DNA of 64,000 bases from CAZODA01 sp964578485. GTDB taxonomy: Bacteria; Bacteroidota; Bacteroidia; Bacteroidales; Marinilabiliaceae. The stretch lies in contig CAZODA010000004.1 in the NCBI GenBank assembly GCA_964578485.1, positions 72,199 to 136,198 of the forward strand, in the 5' to 3' direction. Shown in pieces: positions 7,313 to 16,487 of this stretch; within the stretch, counting starts at the first letter, position 1; every line of letters begins with the position of its first letter. The position numbers were made by a program, and so were the translations under genes. The notes below the pieces were generated by a model. The model was not told the DNA's origin. It saw nothing but the letters and a program-made list of their open reading frames with translations, and made no database searches.

Positions 7313-10087
7313 ATGTCAGACCATAAAAACAAATTATTTCTCTTAGATGCTTATGCTTTAATTTTTAGGGCATATTATGCTTTTATACGCAATCCGGTGA
7401 TCAACTCTAAAGGTGTTAATACTTCTGCTGCCTTCGGCTTTACAAATACCTTGCTTGATATAATCAATAATCAAAAGCCATCGCATCTTGCTGTTGTAAT
7501 TGATTATCCGGGACCTACCTTCCGTAATGAGATGTATCCCGAATATAAGGCCAATCGTGAAGCAACGCCGGAAGATATAAAAAAGGCAGTCCCTTATATC
7601 CGTCAAATATTGGAAGCAATGAATATCCCTTTGATTGAAGCGGAAGGATATGAAGCTGATGATGTGATAGGAACATTGGCAAAAAAGGCTGATAAAGAAA
7701 ATTATGAAACTTATATGGTTACTTCTGATAAGGACTTTGCACAACTTGTTACAGAGGGTATTAAAATGTATAGACCTAAATCACGTGCTAATGAAGTTGA
7801 AATATGGGGACCGGAAGAAATCAAGAGTCAATTTGGTGTTCAAGATCCTATTAATGTAATAGATGTATTGGCTTTATGGGGTGATGCTGCCGATAATATT
7901 CCCGGTTGTCCCGGTATAGGCGAAAAGCGGTCAAAAGATATAATAGGAAAATATGGAAATATCGATGTAGTTTATGAAAATATCGAAGAATTTTCAGGCA
8001 AACAAAAAGAAAATTTGATTAACTATCGCAGCCAGGTCGAATTAGCAAAAGAATTGGTTACTATAAATACTGAAGTTCCCTTAGAAGTTAAAATAGAAGA
8101 TCTAAAAAGCAGCCCTCCGGAAATGAAGAAATTACAAGAAGTAATGGAGGAGCTCGAGTTTAAAAATATGTGGGAACGTATTTCAGGGCAACAAGCCGTA
8201 AAAACAGAAGAAGTAATTCAGGGATCATTATTTCAAAGTGAAGAAAAACCAACTTATAATGAAGGAAATGAACTTAAAACAATTGATGAGGTTAAACATC
8301 ATTATAAGCTTATTAATAATGAAATAGAAATTAAAGAATTGGCAAATAATCTGTCAAAACAGAAAGCTTTCTGTTTTGATACAGAAACTTCCGGAATCAA
8401 TGTATGGGAAAGCAGTCTTGTTGGAATTTCATTTTCCTGGAAAAAACATGAAGCATATTATATGCCTGTTCCTGCAGCTAAAGATGAAGCGATAGCTTTA
8501 TTGAATATTTTCAAGGAAGTTTTTGAAGATAAGTCAATTATTAAAATAGGACAAAACCTCAAGTTTGATGTGCTTATGTTAAAAAGATATGGAATAAATA
8601 TTCACGGTCCTTTTTTTGACACTATGGTTGCACATCATCTTATTCAGCCGGGCCAAAGACACGGCATGGATTTTTTAGCTGAAATATATCTCGGATATAA
8701 AACTGTGCCGATTGAATCCTTGATTGGTGCAAAGGGTAAAAAACAAGGCAGTATGCTTGATGTTCCTGTTGAAAAGATAAAAGAGTATGCAGGGGAAGAT
8801 GCTGATATTACCTTACAATTGAAAGAAATACTAAAAAAAGAGCTCCAAGATCATCAATTAAATGATTTGTTTACAGATATTGAAATGCCATTGCTTAATG
8901 TTTTAGTTGAAATGGAGTCGCATGGCGTTCGCCTTGATGTTGATGAATTGCAGCAATCGGGAAAAATACTTGAAGATAGGCTGATGAAGCTTGAAGCCCG
9001 AATAAGAGAAATGGCCGGCAGAGCATTTAATGTTAACAGTCCCAAGCAAGTAGGCGAGATATTGTTTGATGTTTTAAAAATTGATTCTAAAGCTTCACGA
9101 ACAAAATCAGGCCAATATTCTACTAATGAGGAAGTCTTACAAAAGCTTAAAGACAAGCATCCCATTGTTTCAGTAATACTTGAACAAAGGAGTCTTAAGA
9201 AATTGCTATCTACTTATATATATGCATTACCAAAACTTGTAAATAAGGAAACAGGACGAATTCATACCTCCTATAATCAAGCACTGGTTGTTACAGGGCG
9301 TTTAAGTAGCAGTAACCCCAACCTTCAAAATATTCCCATCCGTGATGATGAAGGTAAAGAGATTAGAAAAGCATTTGTGCCGAGTGATGAGGATCATGTT
9401 TTTTTAAGTGCCGATTATTCTCAGGTCGAACTCAGAATAATGGCTCATTTAAGTGAAGATGAACATATGCTTGCTGCTTTTAAACGTGGTGAAGATATCC
9501 ATGCCGCTACTGCTGCAAAAATTTTCAAGGTAGCTCTTAATGAAGTAAATTCAGATATGAGAAGAAAGGCTAAAACAGCTAACTTCGGAATAATTTATGG
9601 AATTTCTGCATTTGGATTGGCTCAGCGACTTAACATTCCCAGAAGTGAGGCTAAATCAATCATTGATGGATATTTTAGTTCTTTCCAAGGAGTTAAAGCA
9701 TATATGGATGAAAGTGTAAAAAGAGCTAGAGATAAAGGCTATGTATCTACTTTGTTCGGACGAAGACGCTATCTGCCGGATATTAATTCGCGAAATGCCG
9801 TTGTAAGAGGAATGGCTGAAAGAAATGCCATAAATGCTCCCATTCAAGGAACCGCTGCTGATATTATAAAAAAGGCAATGATAGATATTCAAAACCGCAT
9901 AGACGCAGAAGGTTATAAAACAAAAATGATATTACAGGTTCATGATGAGCTTAATTTTGATGTGCCAAAAAATGAAATTGACAAGATTCAAGTACTTGTA
10001 AAGGAAGCTATGGAATCTGCATGTGAATTGCGAGTGCCTCTTGAGGTAGATATGGGGCTTGGGAGCAATTGGCTTGAAGCTCATTAA
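7313..10087 (+). CDS. polA: DNA polymerase I
   Basis: A full-length 924-residue family A polymerase for Okazaki fragment maturation and repair. Residues 1-290 form the 5'-3' exonuclease (LLDAYALIFRAYYAF, YEADDVIGTLA). The 3'-5' proofreading domain keeps its acidic residues (FDTETSG near 354, NLKFD near 416, GEDADITLQ near 497), so it should be active. The polymerase domain shows motif A (ADYSQVELRI, about 700), motif B (RRKAKTANFGIIYG, about 750) and motif C (QVHDELNFD, about 875). The start gives the canonical MSDHKNKLFLLDAYALI opening. It is transcribed alone. Confidence 0.97.
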   Translation: MSDHKNKLFLLDAYALIFRAYYAFIRNPVINSKGVNTSAAFGFTNTLLDIINNQKPSHLAVVIDYPGPTFRNEMYPEYKANREATPEDIKKAVPYIRQILEAMNIPLIEAEGYEADDVIGTLAKKADKENYETYMVTSDKDFAQLVTEGIKMYRPKSRANEVEIWGPEEIKSQFGVQDPINVIDVLALWGDAADNIPGCPGIGEKRSKDIIGKYGNIDVVYENIEEFSGKQKENLINYRSQVELAKELVTINTEVPLEVKIEDLKSSPPEMKKLQEVMEELEFKNMWERISGQQAVKTEEVIQGSLFQSEEKPTYNEGNELKTIDEVKHHYKLINNEIEIKELANNLSKQKAFCFDTETSGINVWESSLVGISFSWKKHEAYYMPVPAAKDEAIALLNIFKEVFEDKSIIKIGQNLKFDVLMLKRYGINIHGPFFDTMVAHHLIQPGQRHGMDFLAEIYLGYKTVPIESLIGAKGKKQGSMLDVPVEKIKEYAGEDADITLQLKEILKKELQDHQLNDLFTDIEMPLLNVLVEMESHGVRLDVDELQQSGKILEDRLMKLEARIREMAGRAFNVNSPKQVGEILFDVLKIDSKASRTKSGQYSTNEEVLQKLKDKHPIVSVILEQRSLKKLLSTYIYALPKLVNKETGRIHTSYNQALVVTGRLSSSNPNLQNIPIRDDEGKEIRKAFVPSDEDHVFLSADYSQVELRIMAHLSEDEHMLAAFKRGEDIHAATAAKIFKVALNEVNSDMRRKAKTANFGIIYGISAFGLAQRLNIPRSEAKSIIDGYFSSFQGVKAYMDESVKRARDKGYVSTLFGRRRYLPDINSRNAVVRGMAERNAINAPIQGTAADIIKKAMIDIQNRIDAEGYKTKMILQVHDELNFDVPKNEIDKIQVLVKEAMESACELRVPLEVDMGLGSNWLEAH

Positions 10088-10266
10088 TAAATAAATTTAT
10101 AGTAGTTTCAATATTTACAACAAATTATATTTTAAGGTTCCGAGGTTTTCTATAATTATTTGATTTGTCATGTCCCTTTTTCATAAGATTTTAGAATACT
10201 AAAGAGAAATGAAATTATGGATAGCGATAGTAAAACTTTACCTTAGAGAGCTAAAATCCTGATATA

Positions 10267-11457
10267 ATGAACAAACAAATACCTTTATCAGAACTTAAAG
10301 ATAGGATGAGGCGTTTTAGATTGCTGATGGATGATCAGCATGCTGATTGGCGTGTGGCTGTTATTTTTAGTAAGATTAATCTGCTTTATTTTACCGGATC
10401 CATGCCTGAGGGCATGCTTGTAATTCATAGAGACTCGGAGCCCGTTCTTTGGGTTCGCAGAAGCTTTGAAAGAACAAAGGCTGAATCACTTTTCCCTTTG
10501 ATAAAGCCTATGCAAAGTTTTAGAGAACCGGCATCAGAGTGTGATATAAGGAGTGCTACGGTACATCTTGAAGCCGAAATTGTACCGCTTGCCATGTATG
10601 ACAGATTCAGGAAGCATTTTCCTTTTTCAGCATTTAAGCCGCTGGATTATCAAATAGCTATGACGCGTGCGGTAAAAAGTGCTTGGGAGCTTGATTTTAT
10701 TATTCAATCGGGTAATATTCATCAAAGGGTTCTTGAAGAGTTGGTACCCGGCTTATTGAAAGAGGGTATGAGTGAAGCCGACTTTGCTGTTGAGCTATAT
10801 GCATTGATGGTAAAAGAGGGCCATCAGGGTACTGCACGTTTTAATATGTTTGATACTGAAATGGTTGTTGGTCAAATTGGCTTTGGAGAAAGTTCAATTT
10901 TTCCAACAAGTTTTAATGGACCCGGCGGTAACTATGGAATGAGTCCGTCAGTTCCGGTATTAGGCAGTAGAGAGCGTAAATTAAAAAAAGGAGATTTGGT
11001 ATTTGTTGATGTCGGTCTTGGTGTAAACGGATATCATAGTGATAAAACCATGACTTATATCTTCGGAGGCAAATTACCTGAAGAGGTAATAAAAATACAT
11101 CAACACTGTGTCAGTATTCAAAATAGGATCGCTTCAATGCTGAATCCTGATAATACGCCATCAGGAATTTATAATACCATAATGGAAGAATTAAGTCCCG
11201 TATTTCTAGAGAATTTTATGGGCTTTGGAAATCGTAGTGTTAAATTTCTTGGTCATGGAATAGGTCTTACTGTTGATGAATTACCTGTTTTAGCAAAGGG
11301 CTTTGATGACGCCCTTGTGGAAAATATGGTTTTTGCAGTGGAGCCGAAAAAAGGTGTTAAAGACATAGGAATGGTTGGAATTGAAAACACCTTTATTGTA
11401 GGCCCCGTTGAAGGACATTGTATAACGGGTGAACATCCGGGTCTGATGATGGTATAA
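10267..11457 (+). CDS. M24 family metallopeptidase (Xaa-Pro aminopeptidase-like)
   Basis: The 396-residue product has a creatinase-like N-terminal domain (1-150) followed by a pita-bread M24 domain. The five metal ligands are visible: two aspartates in FVDVGLGVNGYHSDKTM (about 248 and 259), the histidine in FLGHGIGL (about 331), and glutamates in AVEPKKG and GIENTF (about 359 and 373). It is expected to bind two Mn or Co ions in the cytoplasm and cleave N-terminal residues or Xaa-Pro bonds; the exact substrate is unclear. It lies 30 bp before a CPBP protease gene and may be cotranscribed with it. Confidence 0.85.
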   Translation: MNKQIPLSELKDRMRRFRLLMDDQHADWRVAVIFSKINLLYFTGSMPEGMLVIHRDSEPVLWVRRSFERTKAESLFPLIKPMQSFREPASECDIRSATVHLEAEIVPLAMYDRFRKHFPFSAFKPLDYQIAMTRAVKSAWELDFIIQSGNIHQRVLEELVPGLLKEGMSEADFAVELYALMVKEGHQGTARFNMFDTEMVVGQIGFGESSIFPTSFNGPGGNYGMSPSVPVLGSRERKLKKGDLVFVDVGLGVNGYHSDKTMTYIFGGKLPEEVIKIHQHCVSIQNRIASMLNPDNTPSGIYNTIMEELSPVFLENFMGFGNRSVKFLGHGIGLTVDELPVLAKGFDDALVENMVFAVEPKKGVKDIGMVGIENTFIVGPVEGHCITGEHPGLMMV

Positions 11458-11487
11458 AAGAACAAATTTCTCTTATTTTTAATTTTT

Positions 11488-12423
11488 ATGAAAAAAGGAA
11501 TACTCTCTCATAGATCACCTTTATTGCAATTGTTGCTTTTATTATTATTAGTGCTTGCCTCTGCTTTCGTGGTTTCAGCTTTAGGAATGGTGCTGGCTCT
11601 TCCATTTATCGGACTTGAAAGTGTTTTGACGATCTTTGATGGAAAGGCCTCAGCCGGACTTATTCGTTATTTTCAAATGCTTAATAGTATTGCTGTTTTT
11701 ATTGTACCCTCTTTATTGGCAGCATGGCTATATTCAAAAGAGCCCTTAAAATGGCTCGCATTTAAAAAAACAAATTTAATCCTGCTTTTTTTATCCTTCT
11801 TGCTTGTTTTTACTATACAACCATTAACAGGCTGGTTGGTAGAAATTAATCAAAGTATTAGTTTTCCTAAGATGATGGATTCGGTGGAAGCGTGGATGAA
11901 GGCAACTGAAGAACAGACAAATATTATGATCTTTTATTTGCTTGATACTAATAAGGCAGGCCCTTTACTTTTTAATGTTTTTTTAATTGCAATATTGCCT
12001 GCTTTTGGTGAAGAAATGCTGTTTAGAGGAACAATACAGCCACTTATTCTACGATTGACTAAAAGCCCCCACTTTGCTGTTTGGCTAACGGCTATTTTTT
12101 TTAGTGCTATGCATATGCAGTTTCTAACCTTTGCACCCAGGCTTGCCTTAGGGGCTTTAATGGGCTATTTAATGCTTTATGGAAAAAATATATGGTATCC
12201 GGTATTTGCGCATTTGCTTCACAATTCCCTGTCTTTGATTTTGTTTTATTATTACAGATTTAAAAACCCCGAAATCAACCCTTTGGAACATGATGTAACT
12301 TTTTCTTTCAGCTGGCTTGTGGTGTTGAGTATAGTAATCACTCTTAGTTTAATTTTGATTTTTAAAAAGTTCTCTCGTTATTCTTTTTCAAGGACTTCCT
12401 TTTCGGAAGGCCTGAAAACATAA
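11488..12423 (+). CDS. CPBP family intramembrane glutamic endopeptidase
   Basis: The 311-residue membrane protein has about eight hydrophobic segments. It carries the three CPBP/Abi motifs: EEMLFRG (about 175-181), the helix AIFFSAMHMQF with His near 210, and HLLHNSLS near 242. These supply the Glu-Glu and His active-site residues of Rce1-type intramembrane proteases. In bacteria such proteins serve in maturation of small peptides or envelope maintenance; the target is not evident. Its 3' end overlaps the convergent gene at 12378 by 46 bp. Confidence 0.85.
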   Translation: MKKGILSHRSPLLQLLLLLLLVLASAFVVSALGMVLALPFIGLESVLTIFDGKASAGLIRYFQMLNSIAVFIVPSLLAAWLYSKEPLKWLAFKKTNLILLFLSFLLVFTIQPLTGWLVEINQSISFPKMMDSVEAWMKATEEQTNIMIFYLLDTNKAGPLLFNVFLIAILPAFGEEMLFRGTIQPLILRLTKSPHFAVWLTAIFFSAMHMQFLTFAPRLALGALMGYLMLYGKNIWYPVFAHLLHNSLSLILFYYYRFKNPEINPLEHDVTFSFSWLVVLSIVITLSLILIFKKFSRYSFSRTSFSEGLKT

Positions 12424-13085
12424 ACAACACCATATTTACTGCATTCATTACGGCGTTTTTCTGCAGGAAGGTCTTTAAAATTGGCTTCTATTTCATTCCA
12501 TAAAGCAGTAATAATTTTATCGGCTTGAAGGCGGTAATCTGTTACTTTTTCTAAAAGTTTTTGTGAAGTGTTGAGCAAATCTTTATGGAGATTATAATAT
12601 TCATGGAACTTCTCATATTTTATACGTACCATAGCCAATGAGGGATTGTAAATGCGTGTTGCCCCTGTAGCCATTCTTGATTCTTCTCCTTCGATTATTT
12701 TTTTACCCCATTGAAGTAATTGTTGCTCAGTGCCTATTTCAGGAAGGGTTTTATCATCAATAGATAAATCGTAATAATTCCGTACTTCAGGTTTGAGTTC
12801 GCCTCTGACGATACAAAGATTAACAATTTGTAGAAAATGAGATACATATAAACGGGCAGCTCTATAATGACCATTTAATTGTTTTCCAATTTTTGCCTGA
12901 CGTTTTCTGTTATCCTGATATTGATTGATTAACTGTTCAAAATGAGGGAAGAAAGATTTTAATTCCAGAAGTATCTTTTGTGAAAAAGCCAAATCAACAG
13001 GGCTAAGAAAATTCCCTTTCTTAATTGCCGCCTTGAAAGCACGAAGCCTGGCCTGGTCGGTATTTGGTAAACGTCGGTATGGCAT
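12378..13085 (-). CDS. Conserved hypothetical protein, helical
   Basis: This 235-residue soluble protein is rich in Lys, Glu, Leu and Gln and is probably all-helical. It has no signal peptide and no catalytic motif that I recognise. The N-terminus MPYRRLPNTDQARLRAFKAA is basic and would suit nucleic-acid binding, but that is a guess. It overlaps the 3' end of the CPBP gene by 46 bp in convergent orientation, so one of the two C-termini evolved through the other. I accept it because it is long, has ordinary codon use and starts with ATG. Confidence 0.6.
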   Translation of the reverse strand: MPYRRLPNTDQARLRAFKAAIKKGNFLSPVDLAFSQKILLELKSFFPHFEQLINQYQDNRKRQAKIGKQLNGHYRAARLYVSHFLQIVNLCIVRGELKPEVRNYYDLSIDDKTLPEIGTEQQLLQWGKKIIEGEESRMATGATRIYNPSLAMVRIKYEKFHEYYNLHKDLLNTSQKLLEKVTDYRLQADKIITALWNEIEANFKDLPAEKRRNECSKYGVVYVFRPSEKEVLEKE

Positions 13086-13299
13086 ATCAGAAACAGTATT
13101 TTACACTATCCCTTTTTGTTATAATAAAAATATGGCTGATTAGCTAAGGAAAAGGAATCTTAAAAATCAAATTGTTCCTGTTTAGTGAAAAAAATCACTC
13201 ACAAAATACTAAAATATTTAAAAATCCAAAATTAAAATATACTTATATATTTTATTCTTGTAAATTAATTTTGTTAACTCAAAGCTAAATAAGTAACAA

Positions 13300-14526
13300 T
13301 TATAAATATTTCTTTAATTCCTTATAAAATAATTCTACCCTTGAATTAAAATTATGATCTTTAAGAGTTCTTTTTTGCCCTTCCAATGCTATATCCTTGC
13401 ACTTATCAGGATTGGCAATCAGCCACTCAACTTTTTCAATACATTCTTCAAGTGAATTGTAAGTAACTGCTTCGTAATCAGGCTCAAAATAATTTTTTAA
13501 ATCACTCTTATAATCTGTAAGCAGGCAAGTGCCTACTCCTGTTATTTCATATAAACGTAAATTTGCAGCATAGTCGCCTGCACAATCTCCATGAATATTA
13601 AAGCCAATTTCTGAATTGGCTAATATTTCAAACATCTCGAGACCAAAAACCGGTGGTTTTGAGTTTTTATAAATCTGATCTGATAATTGTGGCCTTCGCG
13701 GCATAAATGCATGCATACGTCCTTTCCTAATTAAAGTTGAACTTTCAGTTATTTTGCCTAAGCCAATATTATCCAACCATTTGGCAGCAATATAAGAGGC
13801 TTGCTTACGAAGTAGTTTTATCCTGCTTTTATCAGGCAAATTCCCATAAAGAGTAAAAGGGATATTTTTTTGTATCAATTCTTCTAACACTTTTGTTCGT
13901 ATCGAGTGGAAACCTTTACCCTCAATAATTGAACCTGTAAAAACAAATTTTGATGAAGGCCCGGAAATATCCTTATTGATTTTTGTTAATACGCGTTTAT
14001 CAAAAGCATGTGGAATAATTGCTGTTTTAATGCCGTATTTATTAAACTGATGAGCGAAGAATGGAGAGCAAACCGTAAAAAAATCAAATGGCTTAAAAGC
14101 TTCTATCTGGGCTGAGGTAAAGGGAGCACAAATATTCCCTATACAAAGCCTGATAAAAGGGAACCTTGATTTTAGATTTTCGATAAAGCTGCCATTCCAT
14201 GATATACTATCCTGAAAATAAATCACTTCGGGCTTAAATGAAGCAATTTGCTTTAATAAGATTTCACCGGGAGAAAGAAGAGGCGAGAGTTTATTGGCAA
14301 GTGCCCATGCTTTTTGCATAGGTATTGCATTTGCTATGATTTCCATGGTTTCCATACCTTTTTCTGAAAGTAAACGCCCATAATTATCCGACCATGAAAA
14401 ATACTGCCCCATTAAATGCTTATATTGTTCATTATAATTTAAATTTTTTATATCGGGATTATTACGATAATAATATTCCAGAAAATCCCTGTAGTATGTT
14501 GATATTTTTAAAAATCTGACAGCCAC
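13300..14526 (-). CDS. Glycosyltransferase, CgeB-like (GT-B fold)
   Basis: The 408-residue protein has a GT-B layout. A Rossmann-like N-half (LKPEVIYFQDSISW-type strands, residues 100-190) is followed by a C-half containing FVFTGSIIEGKGFH and a donor-binding region (IGFNIHGDCAGDYAANLRLYEITGVGTCLLTD) near 310-345. That block, with its conserved asparagine and RLYE motif, is typical of the CgeB/spore-maturation-like glycosyltransferases that modify surface polysaccharides. The start is GTG at 14524-14526; the next in-frame ATG is about 38 residues later. The flippase at 14850 and two more glycosyltransferases nearby suggest a surface-glycan role. Confidence 0.75.
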   Translation of the reverse strand: MAVRFLKISTYYRDFLEYYYRNNPDIKNLNYNEQYKHLMGQYFSWSDNYGRLLSEKGMETMEIIANAIPMQKAWALANKLSPLLSPGEILLKQIASFKPEVIYFQDSISWNGSFIENLKSRFPFIRLCIGNICAPFTSAQIEAFKPFDFFTVCSPFFAHQFNKYGIKTAIIPHAFDKRVLTKINKDISGPSSKFVFTGSIIEGKGFHSIRTKVLEELIQKNIPFTLYGNLPDKSRIKLLRKQASYIAAKWLDNIGLGKITESSTLIRKGRMHAFMPRRPQLSDQIYKNSKPPVFGLEMFEILANSEIGFNIHGDCAGDYAANLRLYEITGVGTCLLTDYKSDLKNYFEPDYEAVTYNSLEECIEKVEWLIANPDKCKDIALEGQKRTLKDHNFNSRVELFYKELKKYL

Positions 14527-14849
14527 TAATCTATTATTTTAATTTTGTAAATATAACTGATCTTTTTGTTCCTCTGTTAAAATTAAGATAGTAATAAAGG
14601 ATACTTTTTATAATTTCTGCCAAAATTATACCTTAGATATTGCTTATGTTATTTTTGGTGATTTGAAAAATGTCTATCAAATATTTTCACAATTTGTGAA
14701 TAAAGTAGCTTAAGACGGCAATTTTTATGAATAACTGTTATTTTTGTTCTTTAATATAGTTTAAAAATTTTGCTTTAAGCCTATTTTTAATAAGAGCTTA
14801 ATTTATTTTATTTGCAATAAAAAGCTAAAACTAAACACATTACAGGTCC
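14527..14849. other. Divergent intergenic region with one promoter-like box
   Basis: About 320 bp separate the divergent glycosyltransferase and flippase genes. A perfect TAnnTTTG box (TATTTTTG) stands at 14739-14746, 104 bp before the flippase start. No TTG was found at the expected upstream distance, so the assignment is weak. I see nothing else here. Confidence 0.35.
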
Positions 14850-16331
14850 ATGCAGAGTCAGGCACGGTTTGTTTTCAAACAAGGCTTTATATACGGAGTT
14901 GGTAATATAATAACTAAACTTAGTGGGGTTATTCTTCTTCCTCTCTACCATACCTTTATCAATGAAAATGAATTTGGTGTATTTACTCTTTTTGAAACTT
15001 TCTTTCAGTTTATTTTAATTTTATCAAGCTGGGGAGTTAAAGGTGGCTTTATGCGATGGTATTTTGAAATGAAAAGCCAAGAAGAAAAACAAGAGCTTTT
15101 TTTTACTACCTGGATATTTAATTTTGCCACTTCTTTACTGGCTGTTGTTGTAATTGGTATTGTATTGGTCTTTTTCTCTTTTGAAATTTTTAAATATGAA
15201 ATTTCTTATTCTACAATATTATATTTTTTAGCAGGTTCTTTTTTCAGACTTCTGTACGATATACCTTTTCATCAGATGAAACTTGAACAAAAAGCTGTAC
15301 AACAAACGAAGTGGCTTACTATCAATATATTTTTATTACTTGGGTTTACTTATTTCTTTATGGGATATAAAGGAATGGGGCTAAAAGGAATATATGTTGC
15401 ACAGTTTTTGTCGCATCTCATTACTTTTATGGCGCTTATACCATTTTCGTTGAAGCAAATGAGTTTCAAATTTAAGCGTAATTACCTGTCAGAAATGATC
15501 CATTACGGATTTCCCTTGGCAGTTTCCAATATCCTCACTACAGTTTTAACTCTCAGTAATTTACATATCTTAAATCAATATCAGAATCTCGGGGAAGTAG
15601 CAGGTTATAGTATGGCATATAGGATATCCAACCTGGTTCAGATGGTGGTGATTGCCTCAATAATTACATCTTATTCAAATTATTTTTTTAAAACGCTGAA
15701 TGAAAAAGACTGCATGAATTTTTATTCGCGGTTTACACGTATCTTCCTCTTACTGGTTTCCTTAGGCGGACTGGTGGTAATACTTTTTTCACCCGAAATT
15801 ATGATGGTGATTTCGGCAGGTTCAGAATTTTATAATGAATCGGTGATATTAATCCCTGTATTAATAGCCGGCTTAATTTTTAGTGGCTGGCGACAGCTTT
15901 TAATGTTGCCGCTAAATAAGCATAAAAAAACCGGTATTATTTCACTTATTATGATTTCCAGTGCGGTATTAAATATCTTAATAAGCTTTGCCCTTATACC
16001 TCGTTTTGGAAAGATGGGGGCTTCTATTTCAGCTGTAATTGCGCAGTTTATTGCAATGCTGTGGTTTATTGTGGAAGTTAAGAAGTTGGAAAAGGTGAAT
16101 CTGCATATATTTAAGTTTGCCGGTTTAATGGTAATATGGTCGATATTGGTTATAACTGCTACTCAATTTCTTAATCTGCCAAATTTGATGGGATGGTTTA
16201 TTAATATTATTTGCATACTGGCTTTTATTGGCTTTATGTTTTTATTTAAAATTCTACATCAAAACGAATTGTTTACAATTTTTAATCTTATTAAAACAGG
16301 ACGTTTCATGCCACGTCGAAATCAAGGATAA
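14850..16331 (+). CDS. Wzx-like polysaccharide flippase (MOP superfamily)
   Basis: The 493-residue integral membrane protein has roughly 12-14 hydrophobic helices. The N-terminal pattern GFIYGVGNIITKLSGVILLPLYHTFINENEFGVFTLFET is typical of polysaccharide-biosynthesis proteins of the Wzx/RfbX type, which move lipid-linked oligosaccharides across the inner membrane. The C-terminus ends in a short basic tail (GRFMPRRNQG). Flanking glycosyltransferase genes at 13300, 20233 and 21562 support a role in exopolysaccharide or O-antigen export, though no polymerase gene is in view. Confidence 0.8.
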   Translation: MQSQARFVFKQGFIYGVGNIITKLSGVILLPLYHTFINENEFGVFTLFETFFQFILILSSWGVKGGFMRWYFEMKSQEEKQELFFTTWIFNFATSLLAVVVIGIVLVFFSFEIFKYEISYSTILYFLAGSFFRLLYDIPFHQMKLEQKAVQQTKWLTINIFLLLGFTYFFMGYKGMGLKGIYVAQFLSHLITFMALIPFSLKQMSFKFKRNYLSEMIHYGFPLAVSNILTTVLTLSNLHILNQYQNLGEVAGYSMAYRISNLVQMVVIASIITSYSNYFFKTLNEKDCMNFYSRFTRIFLLLVSLGGLVVILFSPEIMMVISAGSEFYNESVILIPVLIAGLIFSGWRQLLMLPLNKHKKTGIISLIMISSAVLNILISFALIPRFGKMGASISAVIAQFIAMLWFIVEVKKLEKVNLHIFKFAGLMVIWSILVITATQFLNLPNLMGWFINIICILAFIGFMFLFKILHQNELFTIFNLIKTGRFMPRRNQG

Positions 16332-16487
16332 ACAATCAGGAGATTTTTGTGTTGACAAGTTAGTGATTCTGAAAATTTAGCACTACCTGTTAAAAACTAT
16401 AATTTATTATAATGATGTAATTATAAAAATATTTGTAATTTCAACATTATAAAAATAGCGTTTGTCAACATCTGAAAAATTTACTTA

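Noticed and set aside
7358..7744. 128-residue minus-strand frame inside polA
   Set aside because: Fully antisense to conserved DNA polymerase I exonuclease motifs.
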